From Chitinophaga pinensis (lineage in GTDB: Bacteria; Bacteroidota; Bacteroidia; Chitinophagales; Chitinophagaceae), in contig CAMBEI010000019.1 in the NCBI GenBank assembly GCA_945865645.1, forward strand, positions 1 to 41,890: 41,890 nucleotides of DNA, given 5' to 3'. This document shows, in pieces, positions 26,153 to 34,801 of the stretch (its first letter is position 1; each line of letters opens with the position of its first letter). The notes beneath the pieces are model-generated. The model was not told the origin of the DNA. It searched no databases and worked only from the letters and a program-made list of their open reading frames with translations. The position numbers and the translations under genes are program-made.

Positions 26153-27835
26153 ATGGCAGAAGTGATACGCATGCCGCTATTGAGCGATACGATGACAGAG
26201 GGCAAAATAATATCCTGGAATAAAAAAGTAGGAGATAAAGTTAAAGCTGACGATGTCTTAGCCGATGTAGAAACCGACAAAGCAACTATGGAAGTAAACG
26301 GCTATGTAGATGGAACTTTATTATATATTGGAGTACAAGCAGGGGAAGCGGCAAAAATTAATCAGATTATTGCCATTATTGGAAAAGAAGGAGAATATTT
26401 TACTAATTTATTAGATGAAAAAGTCATTTCCGCAAATCATTTTAGTAGTGCAAATGAACAATCAATAATAAAAAATAAACAAAGCAATATTGTTGAATTT
26501 ACCCCACTCTCTACACTAAAAACTGTTGCTCTTCCTAAGGGTGCAAAAGAAATACGCATGCCATTATTGAGCGATACAATGACCGAAGGAAAAATAATAT
26601 CCTGGAATAAAAGAGTTGGTGATTTTGTAAAATCCGATGATGTATTGGCCGATGTGGAAACAGACAAAGCAACTATGGAAGTGGTAGGTTACGAAGAAGG
26701 TACTTTATTATATGTAGGTATAGAAGCTGGTAAGACGGCTAAAATAAATGAAATTATTGCTATATTAGGAAAAGCTGGAACAGATGTAAGCGCCTATGTA
26801 GCAGCAGAAAAAGCTGGATTAAATAGTTTGCAGTTGGCAGCTGATAATTTGCATACTGAAGCAGTTAATAACCTAGTAGAATCTATAATGGCAAATGAAA
26901 CACAAATCACTAGTGTGGATTTACAGGCGAAAAATGATCACTTAGAAACAAATAGTGGAAGAATAATTGCTTCACCACTTGCTAAAAAATTAGCAGCCGA
27001 TAAAGGAATTGATATCAATAAAGTAAGTGGAAGTGGTGATGGCGGCAGGGTAACAAAAAAAGATATTGATGGGTATGTTCCATTAGTAAATGCACAGCAC
27101 CTAACCAAGCAAGGCACTATAGATAGTAGCCACCAGACCATAATTAACGGACAGGAGGGGTACATCGATTTACCCTTAACCCAAATGCGCAAAACTATTG
27201 CAAGGCGGCTTGTTGAAAGTAAATTTGCAGCACCTCATTTTTATTTAACCATGGAAATAAACATGGATAATGCCCTTAATGTTCGTGCCCAGTTAAATGA
27301 AATTAGTCCAGTTAAAATATCGTACAACGATTTTATTTTAAAAGCAGCAGCTTTGTCATTACGCCAGCATCCAGCAGTAAATAGCAGCTGGATGACTGAT
27401 TTTATTCGTCTTAACCAGCATATTCATATTGGCAGCGCTGTAGCAACTTCCGAAGGATTGATTGTCCCAGTTATACGCTTTGCCGACCAAAAAAGTTTAT
27501 CGCAAATTGCAGGTGAAGCAAAAGAATTATATAGTAAAGCAAAGGATAAAAAATTACAACCATCCGAATTTACTGGTAACACATTTACCATTTCTAATTT
27601 AGGTATGATGGATATTGAAGAATTCACAGCCATCATTAATCCTCCTGACAGCGCGATATTAGCAGTCGGTAAAATTAAAGAAGTAGTAGTAAAAAAAGCC
27701 GAAGGATTTGGTGTTAGTCATATGATGAAACTTACTATAAGTTGTGATCATCGTACAATAGATGGCTCTGTGGGGGCTGCTTTTATGCAAACACTAAAAA
27801 AATATTTAGAAAATCCTGTAACTATGTTGTTCTAA
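26153..27835 (+). CDS. pdhC: Dihydrolipoamide acetyltransferase (E2) of the pyruvate dehydrogenase complex
   Basis: Core subunit that transfers the acetyl group from the lipoyl arm to CoA. The 560 residues contain two lipoyl domains, each with an ETDKATMEV lipoylation motif (K43 and K172). Flexible linkers, a peripheral subunit-binding domain (about 270-305, with ASPLAKKLAADKGI and GDGGRVTKKDI) and the acyltransferase domain with the catalytic SCDHRTIDG motif (H533, D537) follow. The substrate (pyruvate rather than another 2-oxoacid) is inferred from the double lipoyl layout. E1 and E3 genes are not in the window. The two lipoyl domains are near-identical at DNA level, which points to internal duplication. 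Confidence 0.93.
   Translation: MAEVIRMPLLSDTMTEGKIISWNKKVGDKVKADDVLADVETDKATMEVNGYVDGTLLYIGVQAGEAAKINQIIAIIGKEGEYFTNLLDEKVISANHFSSANEQSIIKNKQSNIVEFTPLSTLKTVALPKGAKEIRMPLLSDTMTEGKIISWNKRVGDFVKSDDVLADVETDKATMEVVGYEEGTLLYVGIEAGKTAKINEIIAILGKAGTDVSAYVAAEKAGLNSLQLAADNLHTEAVNNLVESIMANETQITSVDLQAKNDHLETNSGRIIASPLAKKLAADKGIDINKVSGSGDGGRVTKKDIDGYVPLVNAQHLTKQGTIDSSHQTIINGQEGYIDLPLTQMRKTIARRLVESKFAAPHFYLTMEINMDNALNVRAQLNEISPVKISYNDFILKAAALSLRQHPAVNSSWMTDFIRLNQHIHIGSAVATSEGLIVPVIRFADQKSLSQIAGEAKELYSKAKDKKLQPSEFTGNTFTISNLGMMDIEEFTAIINPPDSAILAVGKIKEVVVKKAEGFGVSHMMKLTISCDHRTIDGSVGAAFMQTLKKYLENPVTMLF
26165..26296 (+). repeat. Lipoyl-domain coding repeat, copy 1
   Basis: This 132-bp stretch is strongly similar to 26552-26683, spaced by 387 bp, including two identical blocks of about 20 nt. 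It encodes the first lipoyl domain around K43. Confidence 0.8.
26552..26683 (+). repeat. Lipoyl-domain coding repeat, copy 2
   Basis: Second copy of the lipoyl-domain coding repeat, around K172. It differs from copy 1 mostly at third codon positions and in the VGDFVKSDD segment. Confidence 0.8.
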
Positions 27836-27909
27836 CTATTTGTTAGTACAAACTGAATAATTAATATTATTTATTTGCACACAAATTATAGGTTAATTTT
27901 TTATTACAC

Positions 27910-28311
27910 TTGAACCAACCTCCCATTATACTATTCGATGGTATTTGTAATTTCTGTAACAGTGCAGTAAATTTTGTTATTAAAAGAAATTCCAAATCCA
28001 ATATTTTTTTTACTCCCATACAATCAGAAGCTGGTAAAGCGGTATTAAAAAAATACAATCTAAAATTATCTGATCTGCAATCTTTTATTTTTATTGAAAA
28101 TGGCAACATATACAAAAAATCAAGCGGGGTATTAAGGGTTTGTAAACATCTAAGGCGTCTTTGGCCTTTGTGTTACCATTTTATTATAGTACCTAAATTT
28201 ATTAGAGATGGCATTTATAACTGGGTTGCCAAAAATCGATATAAATGGTTTGGGGTACTACCAAATTGTATGGTTCCCTCACCTGCATTAAAAAAAAGAT
28301 TTTTAAAATAA
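27910..28311 (+). CDS. DCC family (DUF393) thiol-disulfide oxidoreductase-like protein
   Basis: Small 133-residue protein of the DCC family, named for its DxLCxxC-type motif; here D10-G-I-C13-N-F-C16. A predicted thioredoxin-like redox role follows from the family and has not been shown for most members. Later segments (FTPIQSEAGK, SSGVLRVCKHL, and YNWVAKNRYKWFG near the end) are also typical. The start is TTG at 27910. No ATG lies upstream in frame at a sensible distance, and the motif is expected within the first 15 residues, so the TTG start is preferred. The next gene begins immediately after its stop codon, so the two are surely co-transcribed. Confidence 0.88.
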   Translation: MNQPPIILFDGICNFCNSAVNFVIKRNSKSNIFFTPIQSEAGKAVLKKYNLKLSDLQSFIFIENGNIYKKSSGVLRVCKHLRRLWPLCYHFIIVPKFIRDGIYNWVAKNRYKWFGVLPNCMVPSPALKKRFLK

Positions 28312-28677
28312 ATGGGAAAGAAAAAAACTCTGGTGCTTGGGGCGTCTGATAATCCTGCTCGTTATAGTTACCTGGCTATAAATAGATTAATAAATAATCA
28401 ATTTCCTGTTGTTGCTGTTGGCAAAAAAGCAGGAATTGTTTCGGGCATTCCAATTTTAACTGAAAAGCCTCATTTTATAGATATTGATACGATTACCCTT
28501 TATTTAAATCCTGCTAATCAAAAGGAATACTACGATTATATAATTTCCCTTCATCCTCGCCGAATAATTTTTAATCCTGGCACAGAAAATAATGAATTAT
28601 CTTATTTTGCGCTTCAGAAAAATATACTAACCTTGGAAGCTTGCACGTTGGTATTACTCACCACTGGTCAGTATTAA
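28312..28677 (+). CDS. CoA-binding domain protein (YccU-like)
   Basis: The 121-residue protein forms a single Rossmann-like CoA-binding domain: VLGASDNPARYSYLA at the N-terminus, then VVAVGKK, and NPGTENNEL near residue 85. It belongs to the small CoA_binding_2 type related to the N-terminal part of succinyl-CoA ligase alpha. No catalytic residues are evident, and the function is unknown. Its ATG directly follows the stop codon of the DCC-family gene with no gap, so translation is probably coupled. A role linking CoA and thiol redox state is speculation. Confidence 0.85.
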   Translation: MGKKKTLVLGASDNPARYSYLAINRLINNQFPVVAVGKKAGIVSGIPILTEKPHFIDIDTITLYLNPANQKEYYDYIISLHPRRIIFNPGTENNELSYFALQKNILTLEACTLVLLTTGQY

Positions 28678-28840
28678 TATACTTTTTTGTAGTAATTATA
28701 ATACACCAGTTGTAGAAGCTTTACCCATTCTTGCACCACTTAGGCCTATTTTGAATTTTATTTTCGTCGTAATCTAAAAGTTACATTTGTTACTTGAATT
28801 TAATTATTAATTTATCCGTAACTTTAGAAAACTTCTTTTT

Positions 28841-29314
28841 ATGTTGTGGAGAAAATTTAATGGAGATCCCATCAAGCTAAAGATTAAAGATGCTGTTGAA
28901 CAAGTTATACAAAGAGAATCAGCAGCTGGTTTTCATTTAAAGGTTTGTATTGGTACCGATAGTCAGGTCAAAGGCAAAGAAACTGAATTTGCCACCGTAA
29001 TTGTTTTTTTACGGCAAGGCCGTGGTGGTTTTATGTTTATTCACAATGAAAAGTCTTCGCTTTCCTACAGTATAAAAGAAAGAATGCTAGTGGAAGTAGC
29101 AAAAAGTATTGAAATTGCATATGAGCTTTGTGATCTTTTTACTTATTATGATGTAGATATGGAGGTTCACGCAGATATCAATACCAATCCACAGTTTAAA
29201 AGCAATGAAGCATTAAGGGAAGCGATGGGCTATATTTTAGGAATGGGTTTTGCTTTTAAAGCTAAGCCGGAAGCATTTGCTAGCAGTAGCTGTGCCAATA
29301 AGATGGTGAATTAA
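28841..29314 (+). CDS. YkuK-like (DUF458) RNase H-fold protein
   Basis: The 157-residue cytoplasmic protein matches the DUF458/YkuK family. It has CIGTDSQVKG near residue 37, TEFATVIVFLRQGRGG, MEVHADINTNP, and GYILGMGFAFKAKPEAFASS near the C-terminus. The spaced acidic residues (D in GTDSQ, E, D in HADIN) suggest an RNase H-like fold with possible nuclease activity, but no member has a firm function that I know. A TAACTTTA promoter-like box lies 14 nt upstream of its ATG (28819-28826). It converges on ysxC. Confidence 0.88.
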   Translation: MLWRKFNGDPIKLKIKDAVEQVIQRESAAGFHLKVCIGTDSQVKGKETEFATVIVFLRQGRGGFMFIHNEKSSLSYSIKERMLVEVAKSIEIAYELCDLFTYYDVDMEVHADINTNPQFKSNEALREAMGYILGMGFAFKAKPEAFASSSCANKMVN

Positions 29315-29383
29315 TTGCTGGGACTAAATTTCATTTTTTCAAGTGTTTTTCAAATTATAGCAATGTTTTAATTTTTTTTATTC

Positions 29384-30049
29384 TTAATTCGGCTCCGTTA
29401 AACTGTTATTAGTTTCTTCTATAAAAGAAAGAATTTTTTCTTTACCTGTTTTCTTTACGGCACTGCTTACAAAATGCTGTGGTAAAAATTGCCAAGTTTT
29501 TTTCATAGTCTCTAAAAAATCTTTTATATTTTTATTTACTGTACGTTGATTTTCTTTATCACTTTTTGTAAATACCAAGCAAAAAGGTATCTGCCAGGTT
29601 CTTAATTGATCCAAAAATTCGAGATCAATTTTTTGTGGTGAATGTCTAGCGTCAATTAACACAAATACCATGGTTAGATTTTCTCTTTTGCGCAAATAGT
29701 TTTCAATCATTTGCTCCCAGCGTCTGCGACTTCTTATGCTAACTTTGGCAAAACCATAACCTGGAAGATCAACCAAATACCATTGTTTTCTTTTGGTGTC
29801 ATTTAAACTTGCTGATGTTTGCTTTGCTTTTGGCGTAGGTGCTGAAGAGATTTCGAAATGGTTTAATAATTGCGTTTTTCCAGGGGATCCGGAAGTTTTT
29901 GCCAATTTTTCATTATCACAAAGCATATTAATTAGGGATGATTTACCTACATTGCTGCGGCCAATAAAAGCAAACTCCGGCCTATCGGGTATTGGGCATT
30001 TTTCATAATTAGGGCTGCTAATAACGTATTTTGCTGATTTGATTTGCAT
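29384..30049 (-). CDS. ysxC: Ribosome biogenesis GTPase YsxC/EngB
   Basis: Essential GTPase involved in late assembly of the 50S subunit. It shows the G1 motif GRSNVGKSS, switch/G2 GSPGKTQLLNHF, G3 DLPGYGFAK and G4 FTKSDK, in the order of the EngB family. I place the start at the ATG at 30049 (221 residues), because homologues start close to the IKSAKYV segment and a TATCTTTA promoter-like box (30054-30061) sits only 4 nt upstream. An earlier in-frame ATG at 30115 would add 22 unusual residues that extend through that box. An insertion with Ala/Thr/Lys-rich sequence lies between G2 and G3. It converges on the YkuK-like gene and is divergent from ubiE. Confidence 0.95.
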   Translation of the reverse strand: MQIKSAKYVISSPNYEKCPIPDRPEFAFIGRSNVGKSSLINMLCDNEKLAKTSGSPGKTQLLNHFEISSAPTPKAKQTSASLNDTKRKQWYLVDLPGYGFAKVSIRSRRRWEQMIENYLRKRENLTMVFVLIDARHSPQKIDLEFLDQLRTWQIPFCLVFTKSDKENQRTVNKNIKDFLETMKKTWQFLPQHFVSSAVKKTGKEKILSFIEETNNSLTEPN

Positions 30050-30134
30050 AGAGTAAAGATACAGATTGATTTCTCTAACTAATTTTAACAGGCTATTACC
30101 TTTTGCGTATAACAATCTTTTAGCTGATATCTAG

Positions 30135-30142
30135 TATATTTG
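30135..30142 (+). promoter_or_regulatory. -7 promoter element immediately before ubiE
   Basis: TATATTTG, then CCAACC, then ATG at 30149. The spacing implies transcription starting at or very near the start codon. The same layout, nearly to the base, precedes pyrD. Confidence 0.55.
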
Positions 30143-30148
30143 CCAACC

Positions 30149-30892
30149 ATGAAAGATTATGCACACGATACCGTAGTTCCTTATAAGCATTCGCAAGTTG
30201 GTAAAAAAAAACAGGTTGCCAGTATGTTTGATGAAATTGCATTTCGGTACGATTTTTTAAATCGGGTTCTTAGTGTAGGTATTGATGTAGGCTGGAGGAA
30301 GAAAGCGATAAAGCAGTTGCTGAAAAACAAACCCTTACATATATTGGATGTAGCTACTGGCACAGCAGATGTGGCCATTATGGCATCTGGGATATTAAAT
30401 CCCATAAAAATAACGGGTATTGATATTAGTGATGGGATGTTGAATATTGGCAGAAAAAAAATAGAAAAACTAGGCTTACAAAACACGATTGATTTGTTAC
30501 ATGGAGATTGTGAGACAATAAACTTTAACAACGATTCGTTTGAAGCGGTAACAGTAGCATTTGGTGTTCGTAATTTTGAAAATTTGGAAAAAGGCTTATT
30601 AGAAATATTGCGGGTTTTAAAACCAGGAGGAAAGTTGGTAGTACTCGAATTTAGCAAACCTAAATCTGTTGTTGTAAAAATCATATATAATCTATACATG
30701 AAAATTATAACCCCTAATTTGGGTAAATTAATATCAAAAAATTCCAACGCCTACCAATATCTTGATGAATCAATTAATAAATTTCCGGAAGGAAATTTAT
30801 TTACAAATATTCTAGACAATCTGGGATATAGAAACACTTATACTAAACCATTGAGCTTAGGCATATGCAGTATCTATTGCGGAGAAAAATAA
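30149..30892 (+). CDS. ubiE: Demethylmenaquinone/ubiquinone methyltransferase
   Basis: SAM-dependent methyltransferase; in Bacteroidota, which use menaquinone, it performs the last methylation of menaquinone (MenG role). The class I fold is clear: VASMFDEIAFRYDFLN, the SAM site LDVATGTADV, GIDISDGML, VAFGVRNFE and GGKLVVLEFSKP. The start at ATG 30149 (247 residues) is preferred over the TTG at 30140, which forms part of the TATATTTG box. The last 28 bp overlap the start of porT in another frame, so the two genes are translationally coupled. Confidence 0.96.
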   Translation: MKDYAHDTVVPYKHSQVGKKKQVASMFDEIAFRYDFLNRVLSVGIDVGWRKKAIKQLLKNKPLHILDVATGTADVAIMASGILNPIKITGIDISDGMLNIGRKKIEKLGLQNTIDLLHGDCETINFNNDSFEAVTVAFGVRNFENLEKGLLEILRVLKPGGKLVVLEFSKPKSVVVKIIYNLYMKIITPNLGKLISKNSNAYQYLDESINKFPEGNLFTNILDNLGYRNTYTKPLSLGICSIYCGEK

Positions 30893-31605
30893 CACATATA
30901 GGCATAGCCATTTTGTTTTGTCCATTAATTGGCTTTTCCCAGTTAAGGCAAGCAGTTAATCAAGATGATCACGATGATCAAACGATTCGCTTTGGAATAA
31001 ACTTGGGTACCAATCGTTCTCATTTTAGTTTTACACACCATCCACTTTTTTTACAACAGGCGCCATTAGATAGCATTACTGTTATTGAAAGCGTAAATAG
31101 TACTGGCATAAATTTGGCTTGGCTTGTTAATATCCGTTTAAATGAACATTTTGATTTACGCACCTACCCGGTTAATCTAACTTTTACAGAAAAAAACTTT
31201 CAATATAATGTAACTTATCCCGATGGTCCAGCAGGGGAGACACCAGTAACAGCAAAGAAGGTTCAATCCATTTCATTAAGTATTCCCATTCAAATTAAAT
31301 TTAGCAGCGATAGAATTAATAATTTTAAAGTGTATATGATTGGGGGTGGTAAAGCCGAGTACGATCTTGCTTCAAATGCAGGTGCTAGAAAAGCCGAAGA
31401 CAAGATTAAACTTAAAAAATTAGATTATGGTGTTGAGGCAGGACTAGGTTTTCATTTTTATTTTCCTATGTTTGTTTTAACACCCGAAGTTAAAATGGGA
31501 TGGGGTATTGCTAATTTACATAGTAGAGATATCAATTTAAAGTATTCTAATGTGCTTGATAAAATAAACTCCAGGATGATCTCTTTTTCATTAACTGTAG
31601 AATAA
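30865..31605 (+). CDS. porT: PorT-type outer-membrane beta-barrel protein of type IX secretion
   Basis: The 246-residue protein has a signal peptide (about 1-25, ending GFSQ) and alternating hydrophobic strands typical of an eight-strand outer-membrane barrel. It ends in ISFSLTVE with a short last strand. PorT-family proteins are required for type IX secretion and gliding. The assignment rests on sequence shape and on the ubiE-porT order, which is conserved in the phylum. The start overlaps ubiE by 28 bp. A His/Asp-rich segment (DDHDDQ) follows the signal. It converges on the RemB-like gene with a gap of only 5 bp. Confidence 0.88.
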   Translation: MQYLLRRKITHIGIAILFCPLIGFSQLRQAVNQDDHDDQTIRFGINLGTNRSHFSFTHHPLFLQQAPLDSITVIESVNSTGINLAWLVNIRLNEHFDLRTYPVNLTFTEKNFQYNVTYPDGPAGETPVTAKKVQSISLSIPIQIKFSSDRINNFKVYMIGGGKAEYDLASNAGARKAEDKIKLKKLDYGVEAGLGFHFYFPMFVLTPEVKMGWGIANLHSRDINLKYSNVLDKINSRMISFSLTVE

Positions 31606-31610
31606 AGAAA

Positions 31611-33338
31611 TCAATAATCGTACCTTCTCTTAAACATATTTATACGAACACCACCTGTAAATAAGGTTGTGCTAATTGCAGCAGGATTACTGATTGTTTT
31701 TATATGACGATACAGTCCTGTTAATTCAAAAAATACATTTTCTCTTACTTCATAGGATAATTGTAAGTAGGCATTCAATACTGTGGCTTTATTTCCACTA
31801 CCTATTTTAAACCCTTTGTCCATACTTCGGGTATTATAATTCTTAAATATATTACTTCCAAAATTTTTTCCTGCACTATCTAATCCTTTGTAATAATAAA
31901 TTCCTTGTACATATATCTGCCATTTTGGTGCAGGTTGATAATGTATTATACCTATAAATTCCTGAAAGTTAGATCCTAATGAATGTGCAAGCGGCTGATT
32001 GTAATGGGTATAATTAGAAATGCTATCATAGTGTGAATAGGTGAATGGTCTAACTCGGTTTGTTTCCAATTGTATATCTAGGTTAGGAACACCAAAGGCA
32101 TCAATGTATTTAAGGCCAAGTTGAATACCCCATTTATTAACCCAACTGGTAGGATTATTTTTTATTTCAGATAAAATAAATTCGTCTAATAAGAACTGTC
32201 CATAAAATTGTGTGCGATGAAGGACATTAGCTTTAAAATCTAATCCAATGACCGCATTATCTGGGCTGCCAAGTGAACCTTCTATATGCCGATAAAAAAT
32301 TATGGGATTTAGGTATTGAAAATCAAAATGATTTTTACGTCCAAAAATAACACCTTCAAATAAACCCATATTAAGCCACTTGGTTAAATTCATACTCAGG
32401 TGGTGCATGGCTGCATATTTACGGCTAAGTAAAATACTTCCAGTCTTTTCAAACTGTGGCATAAGTTCCATAAATAAATTCTGATAATTTATTTTCCATA
32501 TCCTAGTGTTAAGTTTTAAAAATAAATTACTGTTACCATAGTCGCTTAAAAACAAACTGCGGTATCCATTACCAATAAAATTTTTATCATAACCAAACTG
32601 AACATCAATAGCTCCTGCTGCCTTTAAGGTTATATAACCACTTGCATCAAAATAATCATAAGCGCTAGTTTTAAAAGGTTTATAAAAACCTACGCCGGGT
32701 ACTGCGTTAAATTGACTTACCTGCTGCTGAAAAAACTGCGGACCTCTTTCCTGGTTCTCAGCTAAAAAAGTAGAAAATCCAATTTTACGGCCAATCGATC
32801 CCCTTGCTGCTAACCCTCTGCTATTTATATAGATAGGTTTATTGTATCCCGTTTCCACTCCCTGCACATATTGAAAAACGGGATTGAGGGCAAGAAAAAA
32901 ATCTTTTGTTTTAACTTCTAAAAAATTAGGTTTTGTTTTATAAAAAGTTTTCAGCAAGGATCTCTTACTTGCCGATTCTGCATTTATTAGAGCTGTCCAT
33001 TCACTATTATTCATTAAAAAACTCGCTAGGTTATATTCATCTATAGAAGTTAGTGACTGGCTATTCCAATTCGCATATTTATCTAAGCCATTCATGGTAT
33101 CTAAATATCTAAGCTGGACACTATCTATAAATTTTGCTTGTTCTACAATGTATTTTCTATTAAATGGCTGCAAAGTAGAAAAATTAAGATTTGTATTCTT
33201 TTGCTGTTTAATTTCTAGCCTTTCAATAAAATGAATGCTTTTTGATCCTGGGGTTAAAAAAGTGGATTGAGATTCTGCAGTTGTAGATGCCAGGCAAATA
33301 AAAAATAACAAATTGGCTAAGCTTTTAATAAATTGCAT
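31611..33338 (-). CDS. RemB-like / Wzi-type outer-membrane protein
   Basis: The 575-residue protein has a signal peptide (about 1-24) and a long series of aromatic-rich strands, consistent with a large beta-barrel that ends in MFKRRYDY. Segments such as YANWNSQSL, IGRKIGFSTFLAENQERGPQF, NPIIFYRHIEGSLGSPDNA and HYNQPLAHSLGSNFQEF match proteins annotated as gliding motility protein RemB and the capsule-assembly Wzi family. I am confident of the barrel and fairly confident of the RemB-like label; the role here is unproven. It converges on porT, whose product is part of the secretion system used by gliding adhesins. Confidence 0.75.
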   Translation of the reverse strand: MQFIKSLANLLFFICLASTTAESQSTFLTPGSKSIHFIERLEIKQQKNTNLNFSTLQPFNRKYIVEQAKFIDSVQLRYLDTMNGLDKYANWNSQSLTSIDEYNLASFLMNNSEWTALINAESASKRSLLKTFYKTKPNFLEVKTKDFFLALNPVFQYVQGVETGYNKPIYINSRGLAARGSIGRKIGFSTFLAENQERGPQFFQQQVSQFNAVPGVGFYKPFKTSAYDYFDASGYITLKAAGAIDVQFGYDKNFIGNGYRSLFLSDYGNSNLFLKLNTRIWKINYQNLFMELMPQFEKTGSILLSRKYAAMHHLSMNLTKWLNMGLFEGVIFGRKNHFDFQYLNPIIFYRHIEGSLGSPDNAVIGLDFKANVLHRTQFYGQFLLDEFILSEIKNNPTSWVNKWGIQLGLKYIDAFGVPNLDIQLETNRVRPFTYSHYDSISNYTHYNQPLAHSLGSNFQEFIGIIHYQPAPKWQIYVQGIYYYKGLDSAGKNFGSNIFKNYNTRSMDKGFKIGSGNKATVLNAYLQLSYEVRENVFFELTGLYRHIKTISNPAAISTTLFTGGVRINMFKRRYDY

Positions 33339-33376
33339 CAGATAATTTTAATTTAACAGGTAATTCTATTTAAGTT

Positions 33377-34717
33377 ATGCAAAAATACCTTTTTAAAAAC
33401 ATACAGGTTGTAAATGAAGGAAAAATTCAGTTTTTAGACGTTTTAACAAGTGGCGAGCGGATAGAGAAAATAGCAACATCTATTGAAACAAAATATAAGA
33501 TTACTGAAATAATAGGTGAAGAAAAATATCTTTTCCCCGGGGTTATTGACGATCAAGTTCATTTTAGAGAGCCTGGACTAACGCATAAAGCAACCATTTA
33601 TACCGAAAGCAAAGCCGCTGTGGCTGGTGGCGTTACCAGTTTTATGGAAATGCCTAATACACTACCCAATGCACTTACCCTAGAATTATTAGAAGAAAAA
33701 TATACCCTTGCAGCCAATACATCGTTGGCTAATTTTTCCTTTTTTATGGGAACTAGCAATAATAATGCAGAAGAGGTATTAAAAATGAATAAACACAAAA
33801 ATGAGGTGTGCGGTGTAAAAATATTTATGGGATCTAGTACAGGTAATATGTTGGTTGATAGTCATTCAGCATTGGACAAGATTTTTAAAGAATCTGAAAT
33901 ATTGATTGCTACACATTGTGAAGATGAACGAATTATTAAAGCTAATTACGAACGGTTAAAAACTGAAAAAGGCAAATTGTCTCCAGGAGATCACCCGATA
34001 ATTAGAAATGATGACGCTTGTTTTGAGTCCTCTTTAACTGCAATAAAATTTGCTCAAAAATACAATAGTCGGTTACATATCTTGCATATCAGCACCGAAA
34101 AAGAATTACAGCTTTTTAGTAATATGATGCCGCTAAAAGAAAAAAGAATTACAGCCGAAGTTTGTGTACATCATTTACATTTTACGGCTGATGATTATAC
34201 TATGCAGGGGTATAAAATAAAATGCAATCCTGCTATAAAAGCAGCACATAATAAGGAAGCTTTGTGGAAAGCATTGCTAGATGATAGACTCGACGTTATT
34301 GCCACTGATCACGCACCACATACTTGGGAAGAAAAACAGGGAGTTTACGAACAAGCACATGCGGGGTTACCGCTCGTACAACATCCCTTGTTATTAATGT
34401 TACATTACTATAAAGAAGGAAGGATTAGTCTTGAAAAAATTGCAGAAAAAATGAGTCATGCTGTTGCCGATTGTTTTCAAATTAGTAATCGTGGTTATAT
34501 ACGTGAAGGATACTTTGCAGATCTGGTAGTAGTTGATAACAAACGACCTTCTATAGTAACTAAAGAAAATATGTTTTATAAATGCGGCTGGAGTCCTTTA
34601 GAAAATTTTTCATTTCCGGCATCTTTAGAAAAAACTTTTGTAAGTGGTAAAATGGTTTATGATAATGGACAATTTGATGAAATAACAAAAGGACAAAGAT
34701 TATCGTTTAATAGGTAA
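33377..34717 (+). CDS. pyrC: Dihydroorotase
   Basis: Amidohydrolase that interconverts N-carbamoyl-aspartate and dihydroorotate, the third step of pyrimidine synthesis. The 446-residue protein has the TIM-barrel signatures: DDQVHFREPG (58-67), GVKIFMGSSTG with K148, THCED with H180, LHISTE with H237, and TDHAPH with D311. The HxH pair that binds the first metal reads Q60-V-H62, so one expected histidine is a glutamine. I recall this QVH form from other Bacteroidota dihydroorotases, so it is likely a lineage trait and not a loss of function. Allantoinase or hydantoinase is a less likely alternative. pyrD lies 16 kb away. The short MutS-like gene follows 84 bp downstream. Confidence 0.93.
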   Translation: MQKYLFKNIQVVNEGKIQFLDVLTSGERIEKIATSIETKYKITEIIGEEKYLFPGVIDDQVHFREPGLTHKATIYTESKAAVAGGVTSFMEMPNTLPNALTLELLEEKYTLAANTSLANFSFFMGTSNNNAEEVLKMNKHKNEVCGVKIFMGSSTGNMLVDSHSALDKIFKESEILIATHCEDERIIKANYERLKTEKGKLSPGDHPIIRNDDACFESSLTAIKFAQKYNSRLHILHISTEKELQLFSNMMPLKEKRITAEVCVHHLHFTADDYTMQGYKIKCNPAIKAAHNKEALWKALLDDRLDVIATDHAPHTWEEKQGVYEQAHAGLPLVQHPLLLMLHYYKEGRISLEKIAEKMSHAVADCFQISNRGYIREGYFADLVVVDNKRPSIVTKENMFYKCGWSPLENFSFPASLEKTFVSGKMVYDNGQFDEITKGQRLSFNR

Positions 34718-34801
34718 AATTTGGCATGTACGTTATATACTGTGTTTATAATTTAACACTTCTCTTCCCATTTAATATTATAATTTAAATATTGCATTTA
34801 T

